The notes beneath the pieces were generated by a model. That model worked only from the letters and a program-made list of their open reading frames with translations. It did not search any database and had not been told where the DNA came from. Source: Shewanella metallivivens (lineage in GTDB: Bacteria; Pseudomonadota; Gammaproteobacteria; Enterobacterales; Shewanellaceae). Taken from it: DNA of 64,000 nt. The translations under genes and the position numbers were made by a program. Shown one piece after another: positions 33,412 through 43,846 of this stretch (position 1 is its first letter; each line of letters starts with the position of its first letter). The stretch lies in assembly GCF_028750675.1 (NCBI RefSeq), contig NZ_JAQQPZ010000006.1:141665-205664 (forward strand). The letters are read 5' to 3'.

Positions 33412-34034
33412 GTCAGTGGATTTATGTTTTCGATTTATGTGGTACCGCAGTATTTGCGCTTTCTGGCGCACTTGCAGCAGGAAAACACCGCATGGATCCG
33501 TTTGGGGTGATTGTACTTGCCTCTGTCACCGCCATTGGCGGTGGCAGTATTCGTGACGCATTGATTGGCGCAACACCGGTATTTTGGATCCGAGATCCCA
33601 ATTACATCATTGTTATTTTAGCAACAGTATTGGCTTGCTTGGTCTTAGTGCGTAAACCGCATAAGTTACCGGCACTGACCTTGCCTGTTGCCGATGCCCT
33701 GGGGTTAGCATTATTTACCGTAATTGGTGCAGAAAAAGCGTTATTAATGGGATTGTCAGGCATGATCGCCGTCGTTATGGGGTTAATTACCGGTGTCGGT
33801 GGCGGGATTATTCGTGATTTACTTTGCCGCCAAGTTCCTATGGTATTACGAACAGAAATTTACGCTACTGCTTCCATCGTTGGGGGGATCTGTTATACCT
33901 TAAGCTTAGTTGTCGGAATGGACAGCATAACTTCGATGTTTATTGCAATGATAAGCACGTTAATCATTCGCTTAAGCGCTATCCGCTGGCATTTATCATT
34001 ACCGGCTTTCGACTTAAAAACAAAGAGAATTTAA
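33408..34034 (+). CDS. TRIC-type (UPF0126) membrane channel protein
   Basis: 208 residues with seven predicted helices in two repeats. Each repeat carries the glycine-rich core, [11 protein letters not shown] near 45 and [10 protein letters not shown] near 130. Bacterial homologues form trimeric cation channels of the TRIC fold, but their physiology is unclear. The ATG at 33408 overlaps the upstream stop, and the downstream gene begins two bases after its stop. Confidence 0.85.
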   Translation: MSQWIYVFDLCGTAVFALSGALAAGKHRMDPFGVIVLASVTAIGGGSIRDALIGATPVFWIRDPNYIIVILATVLACLVLVRKPHKLPALTLPVADALGLALFTVIGAEKALLMGLSGMIAVVMGLITGVGGGIIRDLLCRQVPMVLRTEIYATASIVGGICYTLSLVVGMDSITSMFIAMISTLIIRLSAIRWHLSLPAFDLKTKRI

Positions 34035-34035
34035 T

Positions 34036-34512
34036 GTGCGAATAATCTTGTTATTGTGTTGTTTGGTATATAGTTTTTCAGCCCATGCCAATATAGGCGA
34101 CATGCCAAAAGAGCAGCAATTGGCCATGAAGTATATGGAAGCGTTAACTGACCACGACTATTCTGCGCTGCGACGTTTTTATTCTCGTGAAACCATTTTT
34201 TACGACAAAACCGCGAATACCACCTACACAGGTAGCCGACAAATTATTGGATTTCTACAACGTGCTCATGAAGGTGTTCTTGAATACCGTTTAAACATAG
34301 AACATATGTTTAATACTGGCTCGTTAGTGGTAATTATTGGCAGTTACCGTCTACGAGGCCCAGGTGACCAGTACGGTAAACCGGGCAAAGTGATCGATCT
34401 TGCGGTTCCGGGAGTAACGACACTCAAATTTGACAACAATACCGAACGTTTAATTGAGCAAATGGACTTAATGGATTATCAAACCATGTCAGACCAACTC
34501 GAATCGCAGTAA
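34036..34512 (+). CDS. Exported NTF2/SnoaL-like protein
   Basis: 158 residues starting at GTG 34036, since the only ATG (34034) reads into a stop after three codons. A short signal peptide (ILLLCCLVYSFSAHA) is followed by a SnoaL/NTF2-like fold: AMKYMEALTDHDYSALRRFY, FLQRAHEGVLEYRLNIEHMF and a strand-rich end. No catalytic site is evident. Third gene of the 33-34.5 kb operon. Function unknown. Confidence 0.65.
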   Translation: MRIILLLCCLVYSFSAHANIGDMPKEQQLAMKYMEALTDHDYSALRRFYSRETIFYDKTANTTYTGSRQIIGFLQRAHEGVLEYRLNIEHMFNTGSLVVIIGSYRLRGPGDQYGKPGKVIDLAVPGVTTLKFDNNTERLIEQMDLMDYQTMSDQLESQ

Positions 34513-34530
34513 ATCATGAATCGCAGACAT

Positions 34531-34558
34531 AAAAAAACGGCTTCAGAAGCCGTTTTTT
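34531..34558. terminator. Bidirectional terminator between the NTF2-like gene and tyrS
   Basis: Stem CGGCTT/AAGCCG (34538-34543 with 34547-34552), CAG loop, preceded by seven As and followed by Ts on both strands. It serves both convergent genes. Confidence 0.9.
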
Positions 34559-34574
34559 ATGGGTGATTAACGTG

Positions 34575-35771
34575 TTATTTCAAAATCACTTTAGCAAATT
34601 TACGTTTGCCTACTTGGAATACAGCTTCAAGACCCGCATTAAAGCTTTGACGGCTATCTTCAACTTTTTCACCATCCATCTTCACCGCGCCTTGCTTAAT
34701 CATGCGCATACCGTCAGATGTTGAGCCCACAAGGCCAGCATCTTTCAGTAAGTTAGCAATCGCTAAGCCATCGCCAGCTACCAACACAACTTCATCGATA
34801 TCATCTGGGATCGCGCCTTTTTGGAAACGGTCAATAAAAGCTTGATGAGCAGCTTGCGCTTGTGCTTCGTCATGGAAACGCGCAATGATTTCTTTAGCTA
34901 ATAAAATCTTAATGTCACGTGGGTTAGTGCCATTTTCAACGTCTAGCTTGAACTGCGCAAGCTCTTCAAGCGGACGGAAAGACAATAGCTCAAGGTAGCG
35001 CCACATAAGATCATCTGAAATCGACATGATTTTGCCAAACATTTCGTTAGCAGGCTCGCTCACGCCAATATAGTTATGCGCCGACTTAGACATTTTCTTA
35101 ACGCCATCTAACCCCTCAAGCAGTGGCATCATAATCACGGTTTGTGGTTTTTGCCCTTCTGCCTTTTGTAACTCACGACCCATCAACAAGTTGAATTTTT
35201 GATCTGTACCACCTAATTCAACGTCAGCTTCTAACGCTACCGAGTCATAACCTTGCAGCAATGGGTACATAAACTCATGGATCGCAATCGCTTGGCCTGA
35301 CGCGTAACGTTTTTTAAAGTCGTCACGCTCCATCATACGGGCAACGGTTTGTTGTGAGGCTAAACGGATCATACCGGCTGCGCCTAATGGCTCTAACCAG
35401 CTAGAATTAAATTCGATACGGGTTTTAGCAGGGTCTAAAATTTTATAAACCTGCTCTTTGTACGTTTCAGCGTTAGCAAGTACTTGCTCGCGAGTGAGTG
35501 GAGGACGAGTACTGTTTTTCCCACTTGGATCGCCAACCATACCAGTAAAGTCACCAATCAAGAAAATCACTTCATGACCTAACTCTTGAAAGGTACGCAT
35601 TTTGTTTAAAATAACCGTGTGACCTAAATGAATATCTGGAGCGGTAGGATCTGCACCTAATTTGATGCGTAAAGGACGCCCTTCTTTGAGCTTCTCAAGC
35701 AAATCCGCTTCAAGTAATATCTCGTCGGTACCACGCTTAATTTCTGCCAATACTTGATCTAAATTCGCCAT
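34575..35771 (-). CDS. tyrS: Tyrosyl-tRNA synthetase
   Basis: Charges tRNA-Tyr. 398 residues from ATG 35771, beginning [19 protein letters not shown]. The frame opens at GTG 35798, but the inner ATG fits the family start and has AGGAG 11 bases upstream. Class I motifs HLGH (in DIHLGHTV) and KMSKS are present, with the tyrosine pocket near GGTDQKFN and a C-terminal S4 RNA-binding domain (about 335-398). The organisation is of the TyrZ-like subgroup. Confidence 0.94.
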   Translation of the reverse strand: MANLDQVLAEIKRGTDEILLEADLLEKLKEGRPLRIKLGADPTAPDIHLGHTVILNKMRTFQELGHEVIFLIGDFTGMVGDPSGKNSTRPPLTREQVLANAETYKEQVYKILDPAKTRIEFNSSWLEPLGAAGMIRLASQQTVARMMERDDFKKRYASGQAIAIHEFMYPLLQGYDSVALEADVELGGTDQKFNLLMGRELQKAEGQKPQTVIMMPLLEGLDGVKKMSKSAHNYIGVSEPANEMFGKIMSISDDLMWRYLELLSFRPLEELAQFKLDVENGTNPRDIKILLAKEIIARFHDEAQAQAAHQAFIDRFQKGAIPDDIDEVVLVAGDGLAIANLLKDAGLVGSTSDGMRMIKQGAVKMDGEKVEDSRQSFNAGLEAVFQVGKRKFAKVILK

Positions 35772-35896
35772 CTCTACTGCAACTCCTAGGGCTTGCACAA
35801 AAAATAAAGAGGCCTATGTTACTTGTTAGCCACGGCAAATGAAAGAGTGTACACTTAGCATATAATAACGCGAGAGAGAAATTGGTACCTGAGTCA

Positions 35897-37429
35897 ATGG
35901 CAAAGCTTCTAACTTTATTCACATTGTTGCCAAAAGCACATCAAATCACATTGTCTTTATTAGTGATGTTGACCGCGATTATTCTGATGTTTCCATCGGA
36001 AGACGCGCAAGCCTCTAAACAAACCGGTTTAGTCGATAAATCCGCCCCTCAAAAAAACATCGAAACCAACACGCGTTATACCGTTCCATTGGCCTTTAGA
36101 ACCCCTTCTGCACCAAACGCTGACACCAGCAATAAAGAGCCCGCTGACAATATTTTTGATGACACAATCCAATCATTACAAGTTGACTCAGATAACAACG
36201 GCCAAGCCACCGCTGACGATGAGGCATTTAGCCAACATTTAGCCAAGCTAAAAACACGCCCTAACGACGTAGATGACGTCATTAATGAGCTTGATGAACA
36301 AGTTGCTAAACAAAAAGCGCAACTAAAACAGCAAGCGAGCAACGATGATGACAACGTAGAATATTATGAAGTGGTTAAAGGCGATACTTTAGGCGGTTTA
36401 TTTAGCCGTGCAGGCCTTAGCGCAAAAGATGTATATGACATTACCCAATTGCCCTTAGCAAAAAAGAATTTGCTTAAAATCATGCCCGGCGAAGAAATTG
36501 CCATCACCAAAAATGACTTAGGTGAGTTAACAGAGCTGAGCTATCGTATGGACAAGGTTTCAACCTTAGTCATTAGCCACATAAATGATACTTACAAAGA
36601 AGTGGTTAATACCAAAAAAGTTGAAAGCCGCACTTCGTTCATTACCGCCACCATCAAAAGCAACTTTTGGAATGCCGCTGCTGACGCGGGTTTATCGGGG
36701 AATCACATTATGGAACTGGCCAATATTTTTGGCTGGGACGTCGACTTTGCCCTAGACATCCGCAAAGGCGATCACTTTTCATTATTGTTTGATCAAGAGT
36801 ACGCCGACGGCCAGTTTTTACGTAACGGTAACATTTTAGCTGCCGAGTTTATTAACCAGGGTGAACGCTACACTGCTGTACGTTATACCGATGGTGAATA
36901 TTACTCTGAAACGGGTAATAGTATGCGCAAGGCATTTTTACGCTCACCAGTTGATTTTAAATATGTCAGCTCTAACTTTAATCCTCGTCGTTTACATCCT
37001 GTCACGGGTCAAGTTAAGGCCCACCGTGGCGTTGATTACGTAGCCGCCATTGGCACTCCCATTAAAGCGGCGGGTAAAGGTAAAGTGGTAGAGTCAGGTT
37101 ATAACCAATTTAATGGTAACTATGTATTCATTAAACACAATGAAACCTACACCACTAAATATTTGCATCTTACCAAACGAAAAGTCAGCCGTGGCGACAC
37201 CGTTAAACAAGGCCAAATTATTGGTACACTTGGCAAAACAGGCCGCGTTACAGGTGCTCATTTACATTATGAATTTATTGTTAATGGCGTACATCGCAAC
37301 CCTCGCACCATAGACCTGCCTAAATCAATGCCGATTAACCGTAATGAATTAGGTAAATTTACGTCTTTAAGCAAGCAGTTAATGGCGCAATTAAAATCAA
37401 ATCAACAGCAACAATTGGCAAGCAATTAA
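35897..37429 (+). CDS. mepM: Murein DD-endopeptidase of the MepM family (M23)
   Basis: 510 residues. An N-terminal membrane anchor (about 15-34) and an acidic linker are followed by a LysM/OapA-like module (EYYEVVKGDTLGGLF) and the M23 zinc peptidase domain with HRGVDY and HLHYEF. It cleaves peptidoglycan cross-links so that new strands can be inserted. I start at ATG 35897 rather than TTG 35882, as this gives the usual short basic N-terminus. Divergent from tyrS and 39 bp upstream of anmK, probably one operon. Confidence 0.9.
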   Translation: MAKLLTLFTLLPKAHQITLSLLVMLTAIILMFPSEDAQASKQTGLVDKSAPQKNIETNTRYTVPLAFRTPSAPNADTSNKEPADNIFDDTIQSLQVDSDNNGQATADDEAFSQHLAKLKTRPNDVDDVINELDEQVAKQKAQLKQQASNDDDNVEYYEVVKGDTLGGLFSRAGLSAKDVYDITQLPLAKKNLLKIMPGEEIAITKNDLGELTELSYRMDKVSTLVISHINDTYKEVVNTKKVESRTSFITATIKSNFWNAAADAGLSGNHIMELANIFGWDVDFALDIRKGDHFSLLFDQEYADGQFLRNGNILAAEFINQGERYTAVRYTDGEYYSETGNSMRKAFLRSPVDFKYVSSNFNPRRLHPVTGQVKAHRGVDYVAAIGTPIKAAGKGKVVESGYNQFNGNYVFIKHNETYTTKYLHLTKRKVSRGDTVKQGQIIGTLGKTGRVTGAHLHYEFIVNGVHRNPRTIDLPKSMPINRNELGKFTSLSKQLMAQLKSNQQQQLASN

Positions 37430-37468
37430 CTCGTTTGTCAATTCGCAACATCAAACAGAGAGCATTTC

Positions 37469-38584
37469 ATGTCTAAGCCAGAATATTTTATCGGCCTGAT
37501 GTCGGGCACCAGTATGGACGGTGTCGATGCCGTATTGGTTGATTTTGAAACTGAGCAGCCCAAATTAATTGCAAGCCATACCGAAGCGATCCCTAGCCAT
37601 TTATTGAAAGGCTTACAGCGCTTATGCCAAGCAGCAACCGATGATGAAATAAACCGATTAGGTCGCCTTGACCGCAGTGTCGGAAAATTATTTGCTAAAG
37701 CCGTAAATAACTTACTCGCAAAAACCGATATCACACCAGAACAAATCATCGCGATTGGTTCACATGGACAAACTGTGCGCCACATGCCTAACTTAGAAAT
37801 GGGATTTACCTTGCAAATTGGTGACCCGAATACCATCGCAGTTGAAACCAATATCGATGTCATTGCCGACTTTCGCCGCAAAGACGTTGCCCTTGGAGGG
37901 CAAGGTGCGCCATTAGTACCGGCGTTTCATCAGCAAGTATTTGCCAAACGGGGACACACCCGAGTCATTTTAAACATTGGCGGTATCGCTAACATTACCT
38001 ATTTACCCGGTAACAGCGATGATGTGCTTGGCTTTGATACCGGCCCAGGCAATACCTTAATTGATTATTTTGTTAATCAAAGTCTCGGGCAACCATTTGA
38101 TGAAAACGGCGCATGGGCGGCATCAGGAAAAACCCATCCTGCGTTTCTTGAACAGCTATTATCCCATTCTTATTTTGCGCTTGCAGCCCCTAAAAGTACT
38201 GGCAGAGAACTGTTTAACCAAGCATGGCTTGAACAACAACTTGCCGACTATAGTCACTTAGATCAGGAAGACATTCAATCCACGTTACTCGACCTTACTT
38301 GCCACAGCATTGCCAACGACATTAATAAATTATCGGCCACTGGCGAGTTGTTTATTTGTGGTGGTGGTGCACTAAATAGCGAATTAGTTCGCCGTTTGAC
38401 ACCCTTAGTTGCAGGTTACAAGGTCGATACCACTGGACGTTTAGGTGTTGATGCTAAATGGGTAGAAGGCATCGCCTTCGCTTGGCTGGCAATGCGTCAT
38501 CATTATGACTTGCCAGCTAACTTACCCGCGGTTACCGGCGCGTCACGCCAAGCCGTGTTAGGTGGACGCTTTAAAGCAAGATAA
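37469..38584 (+). CDS. anmK: Anhydro-N-acetylmuramic acid kinase
   Basis: Phosphorylates and opens 1,6-anhydroMurNAc for peptidoglycan recycling. 371 residues with the family signatures [17 protein letters not shown] at the N-terminus, [32 protein letters not shown] and FICGGGALN. The pairing with a MepM-type hydrolase links wall turnover and recycling, as in related genomes. ATG 37469 is the family start. Confidence 0.95.
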   Translation: MSKPEYFIGLMSGTSMDGVDAVLVDFETEQPKLIASHTEAIPSHLLKGLQRLCQAATDDEINRLGRLDRSVGKLFAKAVNNLLAKTDITPEQIIAIGSHGQTVRHMPNLEMGFTLQIGDPNTIAVETNIDVIADFRRKDVALGGQGAPLVPAFHQQVFAKRGHTRVILNIGGIANITYLPGNSDDVLGFDTGPGNTLIDYFVNQSLGQPFDENGAWAASGKTHPAFLEQLLSHSYFALAAPKSTGRELFNQAWLEQQLADYSHLDQEDIQSTLLDLTCHSIANDINKLSATGELFICGGGALNSELVRRLTPLVAGYKVDTTGRLGVDAKWVEGIAFAWLAMRHHYDLPANLPAVTGASRQAVLGGRFKAR

Positions 38585-38676
38585 CTTTTGCAATGCGAGC
38601 CTCAATGTTATGATGACCGCAAATTTGCCAAACTGATAGGGGTTGGCAAAGCCTTTACTAAATAATGAGAGTCAAT

Positions 38677-39063
38677 ATGAGCAACAAAGCCAAAAGTGTA
38701 TCAGAACTAATGAATCTAACCCCAGAAGGTCGTTACGATTACATGGTTGAGCAAGTTAAAGTCGAAAAAACCATTTGGACCCTGCAAGATCAAGATGGCT
38801 GCGTGATGTTGACCACTGAAGATGAAGATTGTATTCCAATGTGGCCGTCAGAAGAAACCGCTGCACTTTGGGCTGTTGATGAATGGAAAGATTGTGAGCC
38901 ATTGGCTATCCCGTTATCTGAATTCCAAGAGCGTTGGGTTAGCGGTATGGAAGATGACGACCTGTTTATTGCGGTTTTCCCTGTGCAAGAAGATTTAGGT
39001 GTCGTAGTGCCGCCTTACGAAGTAAATGAGCGCTTAACGCCAAAGTCACAAGCTAAACATTAA
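38677..39063 (+). CDS. DUF2750 protein
   Basis: 128 acidic residues beginning MSNKAKSVSELMNLTPE. ATG 38677 has GAGAG six bases upstream; ATG 38665 has no Shine-Dalgarno. The WTLQDQDGCVML, DCIPMWPSEETAALWA and FQERW motifs are typical of DUF2750, a small soluble family of unknown function. It is followed 24 bp later by a membrane protein gene on the same strand. Confidence 0.75.
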   Translation: MSNKAKSVSELMNLTPEGRYDYMVEQVKVEKTIWTLQDQDGCVMLTTEDEDCIPMWPSEETAALWAVDEWKDCEPLAIPLSEFQERWVSGMEDDDLFIAVFPVQEDLGVVVPPYEVNERLTPKSQAKH

Positions 39064-39087
39064 TCTGTACTTAATGAGTACAACAAA

Positions 39088-39549
39088 ATGACACAAGAAA
39101 CACCTCAACCAGACAATGCACCAGATGCAGTAAAACCTCATCTGCCTAAACGATTAATCGCGTTAATGCTGGTGTATGTCATTGGCTCTGTGACAGGCTT
39201 AATGTTAGTTCAATCGATGTCTGAACTCAGTGCAATGCTATGCATATTAACGTTGATGTTAGTGCTGGGCATTATGGGTAGACAAAAAGCGGCGCTTTAT
39301 TTATTACGAACTTATAGCCTGCTGCAATTGGTGCTATACAGCATGATACCAATCATTATGTATGACCCAGAAAACCTAGATGCGGGACCAACCACCATGG
39401 ACTTTGGTTTATTTCAAAGCGTGGTTCCCGAGTGGCTTATTTATAGTGTTTTTATCGCGTTAGCTATGTTGCAAGTGTGGATAAGTTTTAATAGCAAGGT
39501 AAAAGCGTGGTTTAAGCCGCGTGTTAACTTCAACATTATTGCAAGTTAA
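39088..39549 (+). CDS. Small four-helix inner-membrane protein
   Basis: 153 residues with a polar N-terminus and four predicted membrane helices (about 22-44, 46-64, 70-92, 116-136). It could belong to DUF2569-like proteins but I see no decisive motif. Function unknown. A strong terminator follows 15 bp after the stop, shared with erpA. Confidence 0.6.
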   Translation: MTQETPQPDNAPDAVKPHLPKRLIALMLVYVIGSVTGLMLVQSMSELSAMLCILTLMLVLGIMGRQKAALYLLRTYSLLQLVLYSMIPIIMYDPENLDAGPTTMDFGLFQSVVPEWLIYSVFIALAMLQVWISFNSKVKAWFKPRVNFNIIAS

Positions 39550-39564
39550 CATGCAAATACGCAC

Positions 39565-39594
39565 AAAAAAGCCGTCAACAAGACGGCTTTTTTA
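39565..39594. terminator. Bidirectional terminator before erpA
   Basis: AAAAAAGCCGTC/GACGGCTTTTTT stem with AACAA loop lies between the convergent membrane-protein gene and erpA, and works on both strands. Confidence 0.9.
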
Positions 39595-39624
39595 TTGGCC
39601 TGTTATAATAAATATTAAAAACTA

Positions 39625-39975
39625 TTACACCGAGAAACTTGCTCCACAACCACAGGTTGTTGTTGCATTAGGGTTTTTCACAAAAAATCGAGAGCCTTCA
39701 AGGCCCGAAGTATAATCTACTTCTCCACCCACTAGATATTGAAGACTCATAGGATCAACGACAAGCTGTACACCTTGTTTTTCAATAGTGAAGTCACCTT
39801 CGTTGACTTTTTCATCGAACGTAAAACCATACTGAAACCCAGAGCAACCACCGCCGGTAACATATACTCGCAGTTTTAATTCAGGATTCTGCTCTTCTTC
39901 TAACAGCCCTTTTACCTTAGTCGCTGCAGCATCGGTAAATTGGATCGGCATTGCTGCATCAGTTTGTTCAGTCAT
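39625..39975 (-). CDS. erpA: Iron-sulfur cluster insertion protein ErpA
   Basis: A-type carrier that delivers 4Fe-4S clusters, for example to isoprenoid-pathway enzymes. 116 residues with the three cluster cysteines Cys44 ([11 protein letters not shown]), Cys108 and Cys110 ([10 protein letters not shown]). [11 protein letters not shown] and GLEGSRF are near-identical to E. coli ErpA. It lies 21 bp after the upstream gene on the same strand. Confidence 0.96.
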   Translation of the reverse strand: MTEQTDAAMPIQFTDAAATKVKGLLEEEQNPELKLRVYVTGGGCSGFQYGFTFDEKVNEGDFTIEKQGVQLVVDPMSLQYLVGGEVDYTSGLEGSRFFVKNPNATTTCGCGASFSV

Positions 39976-39996
39976 TACTACCTCTTACTTCGGTTT

Positions 39997-40770
39997 CTAC
40001 TGAGAATTATCCTTTACCTGACTATTTTGTTCAAGTATTACCCGCAGTTCTTTTTCACCCATCAATAGCTCAGGTACATTATACACTTGCTCAATCTCAC
40101 CACCCTTAACGCCACGACTCGCTTTCACCTTCACTTTCACGGCGATTCGTTGCAAGTTAAAGCCGTCAGGCAGAGCAAAATCACTGTCCATGATTTGAAA
40201 ATAATTAAATTCAAAGTCTAACTTTTTATTAAGTAATTTATCTAAGGACAACTCTTTAGTTTGATCATTTTCTATCCCAATTAACATTACTTCAGCTTGC
40301 GCTTTTACTTTTGCTTTGCGTTTTTGTAACTGGGTTAACACTATTCGCAATGTAAACTGCTCAGCGGTAATGCCTTGTGATAATTCAACAGCATTAATCG
40401 CCACTCCTTCAACGTCGGCATCGGTCACCATAACACTGCGATAAAATGCCAACTCTTTTTCCAATGCTTTTTGGTCTGTAAGTTGGCGGCTAAACATGTC
40501 TTGCATTTCTTTATTGGCATTTTCAGCGATACTTAATGCCAAATTACGGCTGGCCAACACCTGCGCTTGCTCATCCAGTTGTTGCAATAATTTTCGTTTA
40601 CCACTGGCACTATTTGAAGTGGTTTCTGGCGCAAATGATAACCATAAATTATAACTTAACGCACCTAATAAAAAAGACGCTAACATTAAGCTAATTAAGT
40701 ATTTGCTCGACGTCCGGTTTTTATGCTGTAACACTTGCAGTCTGTCTAACCAACGGTGATAATTTAACAT
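39997..40770 (-). CDS. Single-pass membrane protein with coiled coil, unknown function
   Basis: 257 residues from ATG 40770 (MLNYHRWLDRLQVLQ). One membrane helix (about 26-46) is followed by a coiled coil (about 58-110) and a beta-rich periplasmic part. It resembles the DUF6776-type proteins found upstream of erpA in related bacteria, but I know no function. The frame extends to 40887, which would overlap the divergent CLC gene; the inner ATG leaves a 51-bp intergenic region and looks correct. Confidence 0.65.
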   Translation of the reverse strand: MLNYHRWLDRLQVLQHKNRTSSKYLISLMLASFLLGALSYNLWLSFAPETTSNSASGKRKLLQQLDEQAQVLASRNLALSIAENANKEMQDMFSRQLTDQKALEKELAFYRSVMVTDADVEGVAINAVELSQGITAEQFTLRIVLTQLQKRKAKVKAQAEVMLIGIENDQTKELSLDKLLNKKLDFEFNYFQIMDSDFALPDGFNLQRIAVKVKVKASRGVKGGEIEQVYNVPELLMGEKELRVILEQNSQVKDNSQ

Positions 40771-40821
40771 TAGGTAACAACCCTTTAAAAATACAAATGC
40801 CAATGAGCCTAGAGCCAAACA

Positions 40822-42561
40822 GTGCAATTTAAGATAAATAAAGTCGCTATTATTCACGCCAAAAGAGCTGCGCGCAAATATCTGCATAACGAATTTAGAG
40901 ATAAGTTATCTCAAGCCAAAATTAGTGTGCAACTTTGTGCGCTAGCGCTGCTGTTTGCAATTATTGCCTCATTGGTGATTATTTTATTTCGACTGATTTT
41001 ATTATGGGCCGAACAATATCTGCTTTCTGACACGAATACCATTAGTTCTACATTGTCAGACTGGCGAAGTTATCTGCCTTTAATAGGTGCGGCACTGATT
41101 TGGCTATTATCGTTAATCGGTTCGAAACGCTATCGCCGTATGGGTATCGCCTACGTGCTACACCGATTTAAACTCCATTACGGTAAAGTGCCTCTGCAGT
41201 CGGCTCCGGGGCAATTCTCACAAGCATTAATCGCCTTAATGACGAACTTTTCAGTCGGAAAAGAAGGCCCGGCGATTCATCTAGGGGCCGTTAGCGCCAG
41301 CGTGATGGCTGAAAAATTCAGCCTACCAGATAACAGCGTGCGTATTATGTGTGCCAGCGGAATTGCCGCAGGAATTGCCGCCATCTTTAATGCACCACTG
41401 GCAGCGGTGCTCTTCGTGTTTGAAGTGATAGTGCGCGAATATAAAATCCATTATTTCTTCCCCATTATGTTGTCGGCCATTTGTGGCGCTGTGTCGAGCC
41501 AGTTGGCGTTTGGTAACATTCACGAATATGAACTGATTAATGTGATCCGTATTCCACTCGACCATTACCCCATTTTACTTATCGGCGGCGTGGTATTGGG
41601 TTGTGTGGCCGCATTGTTTAATTTTTCTCTGTTAAATGTCACCGCTAAAGGACAAAATTGGCCGTTAATTTACCGCTTATTGATTGCCGCAGTGGTTACC
41701 ACCTCGATTGGCCTAGTGATGCCGCAAGCTTTAGGTTCAGGTGACTTTGCGATTCACGAAGCCATTAGCGACCACCCAAGCTTGCTGTTTTTAATCGGTC
41801 TGTTACTCGCAAAAATGGTGGCGACAGTTGCCGCCATTGGGTTTGGTATACCGGGTGGGATCATTGGCCCTCTATACGGAATTGGAGCCCTAGTAGGCGC
41901 TATTTTAGCCATCATCAGCAGTTTACTGTTTCCCTCTATTGCCCCGTATGTAGGCTTGTATACCGTTATCGGCATGACAGCCATGATGGGAGTTTGTTTG
42001 AGTGCACCGCTAGCTGCATTGGTTGCACTGCTGGAGTTAACCAATGATGCATCGATTATTTTACCGGCGATGTTTGTGACCATTCCGGCCTATCTGATTG
42101 CATACCAGGGCTTTAACACCAACTCTATCTTCTTAAAACAATTAGATATTATGGGATTAGGCTATAAAGTTGCCCCATTAAACCAAGGCTTACAAAATAA
42201 AGGCGTTAGAGTGTTAATGGACCGACGTTTTGTGATTGTTAACGATGACGATGAACTGCTGCTTGAAGTATTAAAACGCGCCGAGGGACGACCCGTTTTG
42301 GTACGAAATAGCGAAGGTCAAATAGAAATGTTACGCCTCGAGATGCAATCGTTTGAAGACTCGACCACCTTGTCGCGCCACCCAATGCCAGGGTTGCCTG
42401 ACAGCGCTACGCTCAATGAAGCCTATGAAGCGCTAGCCGCTAAGCGTTCAGGTGAGGTATATATTTATCGCTTCAGCCCTAATAATCCTAACAACCAAAA
42501 AGTGGTTGGGGTCATCAGTTGGTCAAACTTGTTGCAAGAGATCCGTTCTGGACAAATTTAA
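40822..42561 (+). CDS. CLC-family chloride transporter with CBS domains, divergent
   Basis: 579 residues with about ten membrane helices and a C-terminal CBS pair (about 445-575). The gating-glutamate motif GKEGPAIHLGA and the third motif GGIIGP are clear, so an anion/proton exchanger is likely. The first signature, GSGIP, which holds the chloride-binding serine, is not recognisable where it belongs; the region reads RRMGIAYVLHRF. The start is GTG 40822 with AGAG seven bases upstream; no early in-frame ATG exists. It is divergent from the coiled-coil membrane gene. Confidence 0.85.
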   Translation: MQFKINKVAIIHAKRAARKYLHNEFRDKLSQAKISVQLCALALLFAIIASLVIILFRLILLWAEQYLLSDTNTISSTLSDWRSYLPLIGAALIWLLSLIGSKRYRRMGIAYVLHRFKLHYGKVPLQSAPGQFSQALIALMTNFSVGKEGPAIHLGAVSASVMAEKFSLPDNSVRIMCASGIAAGIAAIFNAPLAAVLFVFEVIVREYKIHYFFPIMLSAICGAVSSQLAFGNIHEYELINVIRIPLDHYPILLIGGVVLGCVAALFNFSLLNVTAKGQNWPLIYRLLIAAVVTTSIGLVMPQALGSGDFAIHEAISDHPSLLFLIGLLLAKMVATVAAIGFGIPGGIIGPLYGIGALVGAILAIISSLLFPSIAPYVGLYTVIGMTAMMGVCLSAPLAALVALLELTNDASIILPAMFVTIPAYLIAYQGFNTNSIFLKQLDIMGLGYKVAPLNQGLQNKGVRVLMDRRFVIVNDDDELLLEVLKRAEGRPVLVRNSEGQIEMLRLEMQSFEDSTTLSRHPMPGLPDSATLNEAYEALAAKRSGEVYIYRFSPNNPNNQKVVGVISWSNLLQEIRSGQI

Positions 42562-42800
42562 TCGTTAGTGGCTAAAAGCTGTGCTCATTTTCAGCGAGAT
42601 ATTCTACACCTCAATCTCGCTAGGTTGTTCTATTTCAAAGCAAGTGAATCTTGTAGGACATATTTATCTGCTGTTTATTTTCTGCTACAATTTTGCCTCA
42701 GCCATATCGTAAAAAAACCACAAAATACCCTATAAAAATATCGGTGAAATAGCATGCTGTTCTGGTGAATATTTTACCCTACACTTTGGAAATTAGGCTG

Positions 42801-43820
42801 ATGATGCAGTTCGAAGGTTCACATATCCTTTCCGTAAACCAGTTAGATCTGGATTCAATTAACACTATTTTTAATGTTGCCAACAAAATGACGCCCTATG
42901 CATTGCGTGAAAAACGCACCAATGTGTTAGATGGCGCGATTTTAGGCAATCTGTTTTTTGAACCCAGTACCCGTACTCGCGTCAGCTTTGGCTGTGCTTT
43001 TAACTTGCTTGGTGGTCATGTACGAGAGACAACAGGAATGGCTTCGTCGTCATTATCCAAAGGTGAATCTTTATACGACACTGCACGAGTGCTATCAACC
43101 TATTCAGACGTTATCGCCATGCGTCACCCAGATGCTTACTCAGTCAAAGAGTTTTCAGAAGGAAGCCGTGTACCTGTGATTAATGGTGGCGACGGCCCAA
43201 ATGAACACCCTACTCAAGCATTACTTGATTTATTTACCATCAAGAAAGAACTCAGCCACGCAGGTATGGGCATCGATGGTATGCACATCGCGATGGTAGG
43301 TGATTTAAAATATGGCCGCACAGTGCATTCTTTATCGCGCTTACTTTGCATGCATAAAGACATTAAGTTCACATTGATTTCACCCAGTGAACTAGCAATG
43401 CCTGACTATGTGATCGCCGACATTGAAAATGCTGGGCATAAGATCACAATAACCGAACAACTTGAAGGTAATTTGCATCAAGCAGATATATTGTACCTAA
43501 CCCGCATTCAAGAAGAGCGTTTTCCGTCACAAGAAGAAGCCAACAAGTATCGCGGCAAGTTTCGCTTAAATCACAATATTTATACGCAACATTGCAAATC
43601 AAATACCGTGATCATGCACCCGTTACCACGAGACTCGCGCGCCCAAGCAAACGAGCTCGACAATGATTTAAACAGCCATCCAAGTTTGGCTATTTTTAGA
43701 CAAGCCGATAACGGCTTACTTATCCGTATGGCACTTTTTGCATTAACACTTGGGGTTGAAAATCAACTCGAAAAGTATGAGTGCCCAGTAAACTGGTATT
43801 CACGTAAAGCCGATAGATAA
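42801..43820 (+). CDS. pyrB: Aspartate carbamoyltransferase PyrB
   Basis: Second pyrimidine-synthesis enzyme, joining carbamoyl phosphate and aspartate. 339 residues from ATG 42801, AGG five bases upstream; the frame opens earlier at 42765, but 339 residues and MxQFEGSHILS fit the Shewanella-type enzyme. Signatures FEPSTRTRVSFG, NEHPTQALLDL, DLKYGRTVHS and HPLPRDSR are intact. No pyrI regulatory-subunit gene follows (hemL does), so allosteric control by PyrI is not expected from this locus. Confidence 0.95.
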   Translation: MMQFEGSHILSVNQLDLDSINTIFNVANKMTPYALREKRTNVLDGAILGNLFFEPSTRTRVSFGCAFNLLGGHVRETTGMASSSLSKGESLYDTARVLSTYSDVIAMRHPDAYSVKEFSEGSRVPVINGGDGPNEHPTQALLDLFTIKKELSHAGMGIDGMHIAMVGDLKYGRTVHSLSRLLCMHKDIKFTLISPSELAMPDYVIADIENAGHKITITEQLEGNLHQADILYLTRIQEERFPSQEEANKYRGKFRLNHNIYTQHCKSNTVIMHPLPRDSRAQANELDNDLNSHPSLAIFRQADNGLLIRMALFALTLGVENQLEKYECPVNWYSRKADR

Positions 43821-43846
43821 TTGGCATACAAAATTAAGGATTAGAC

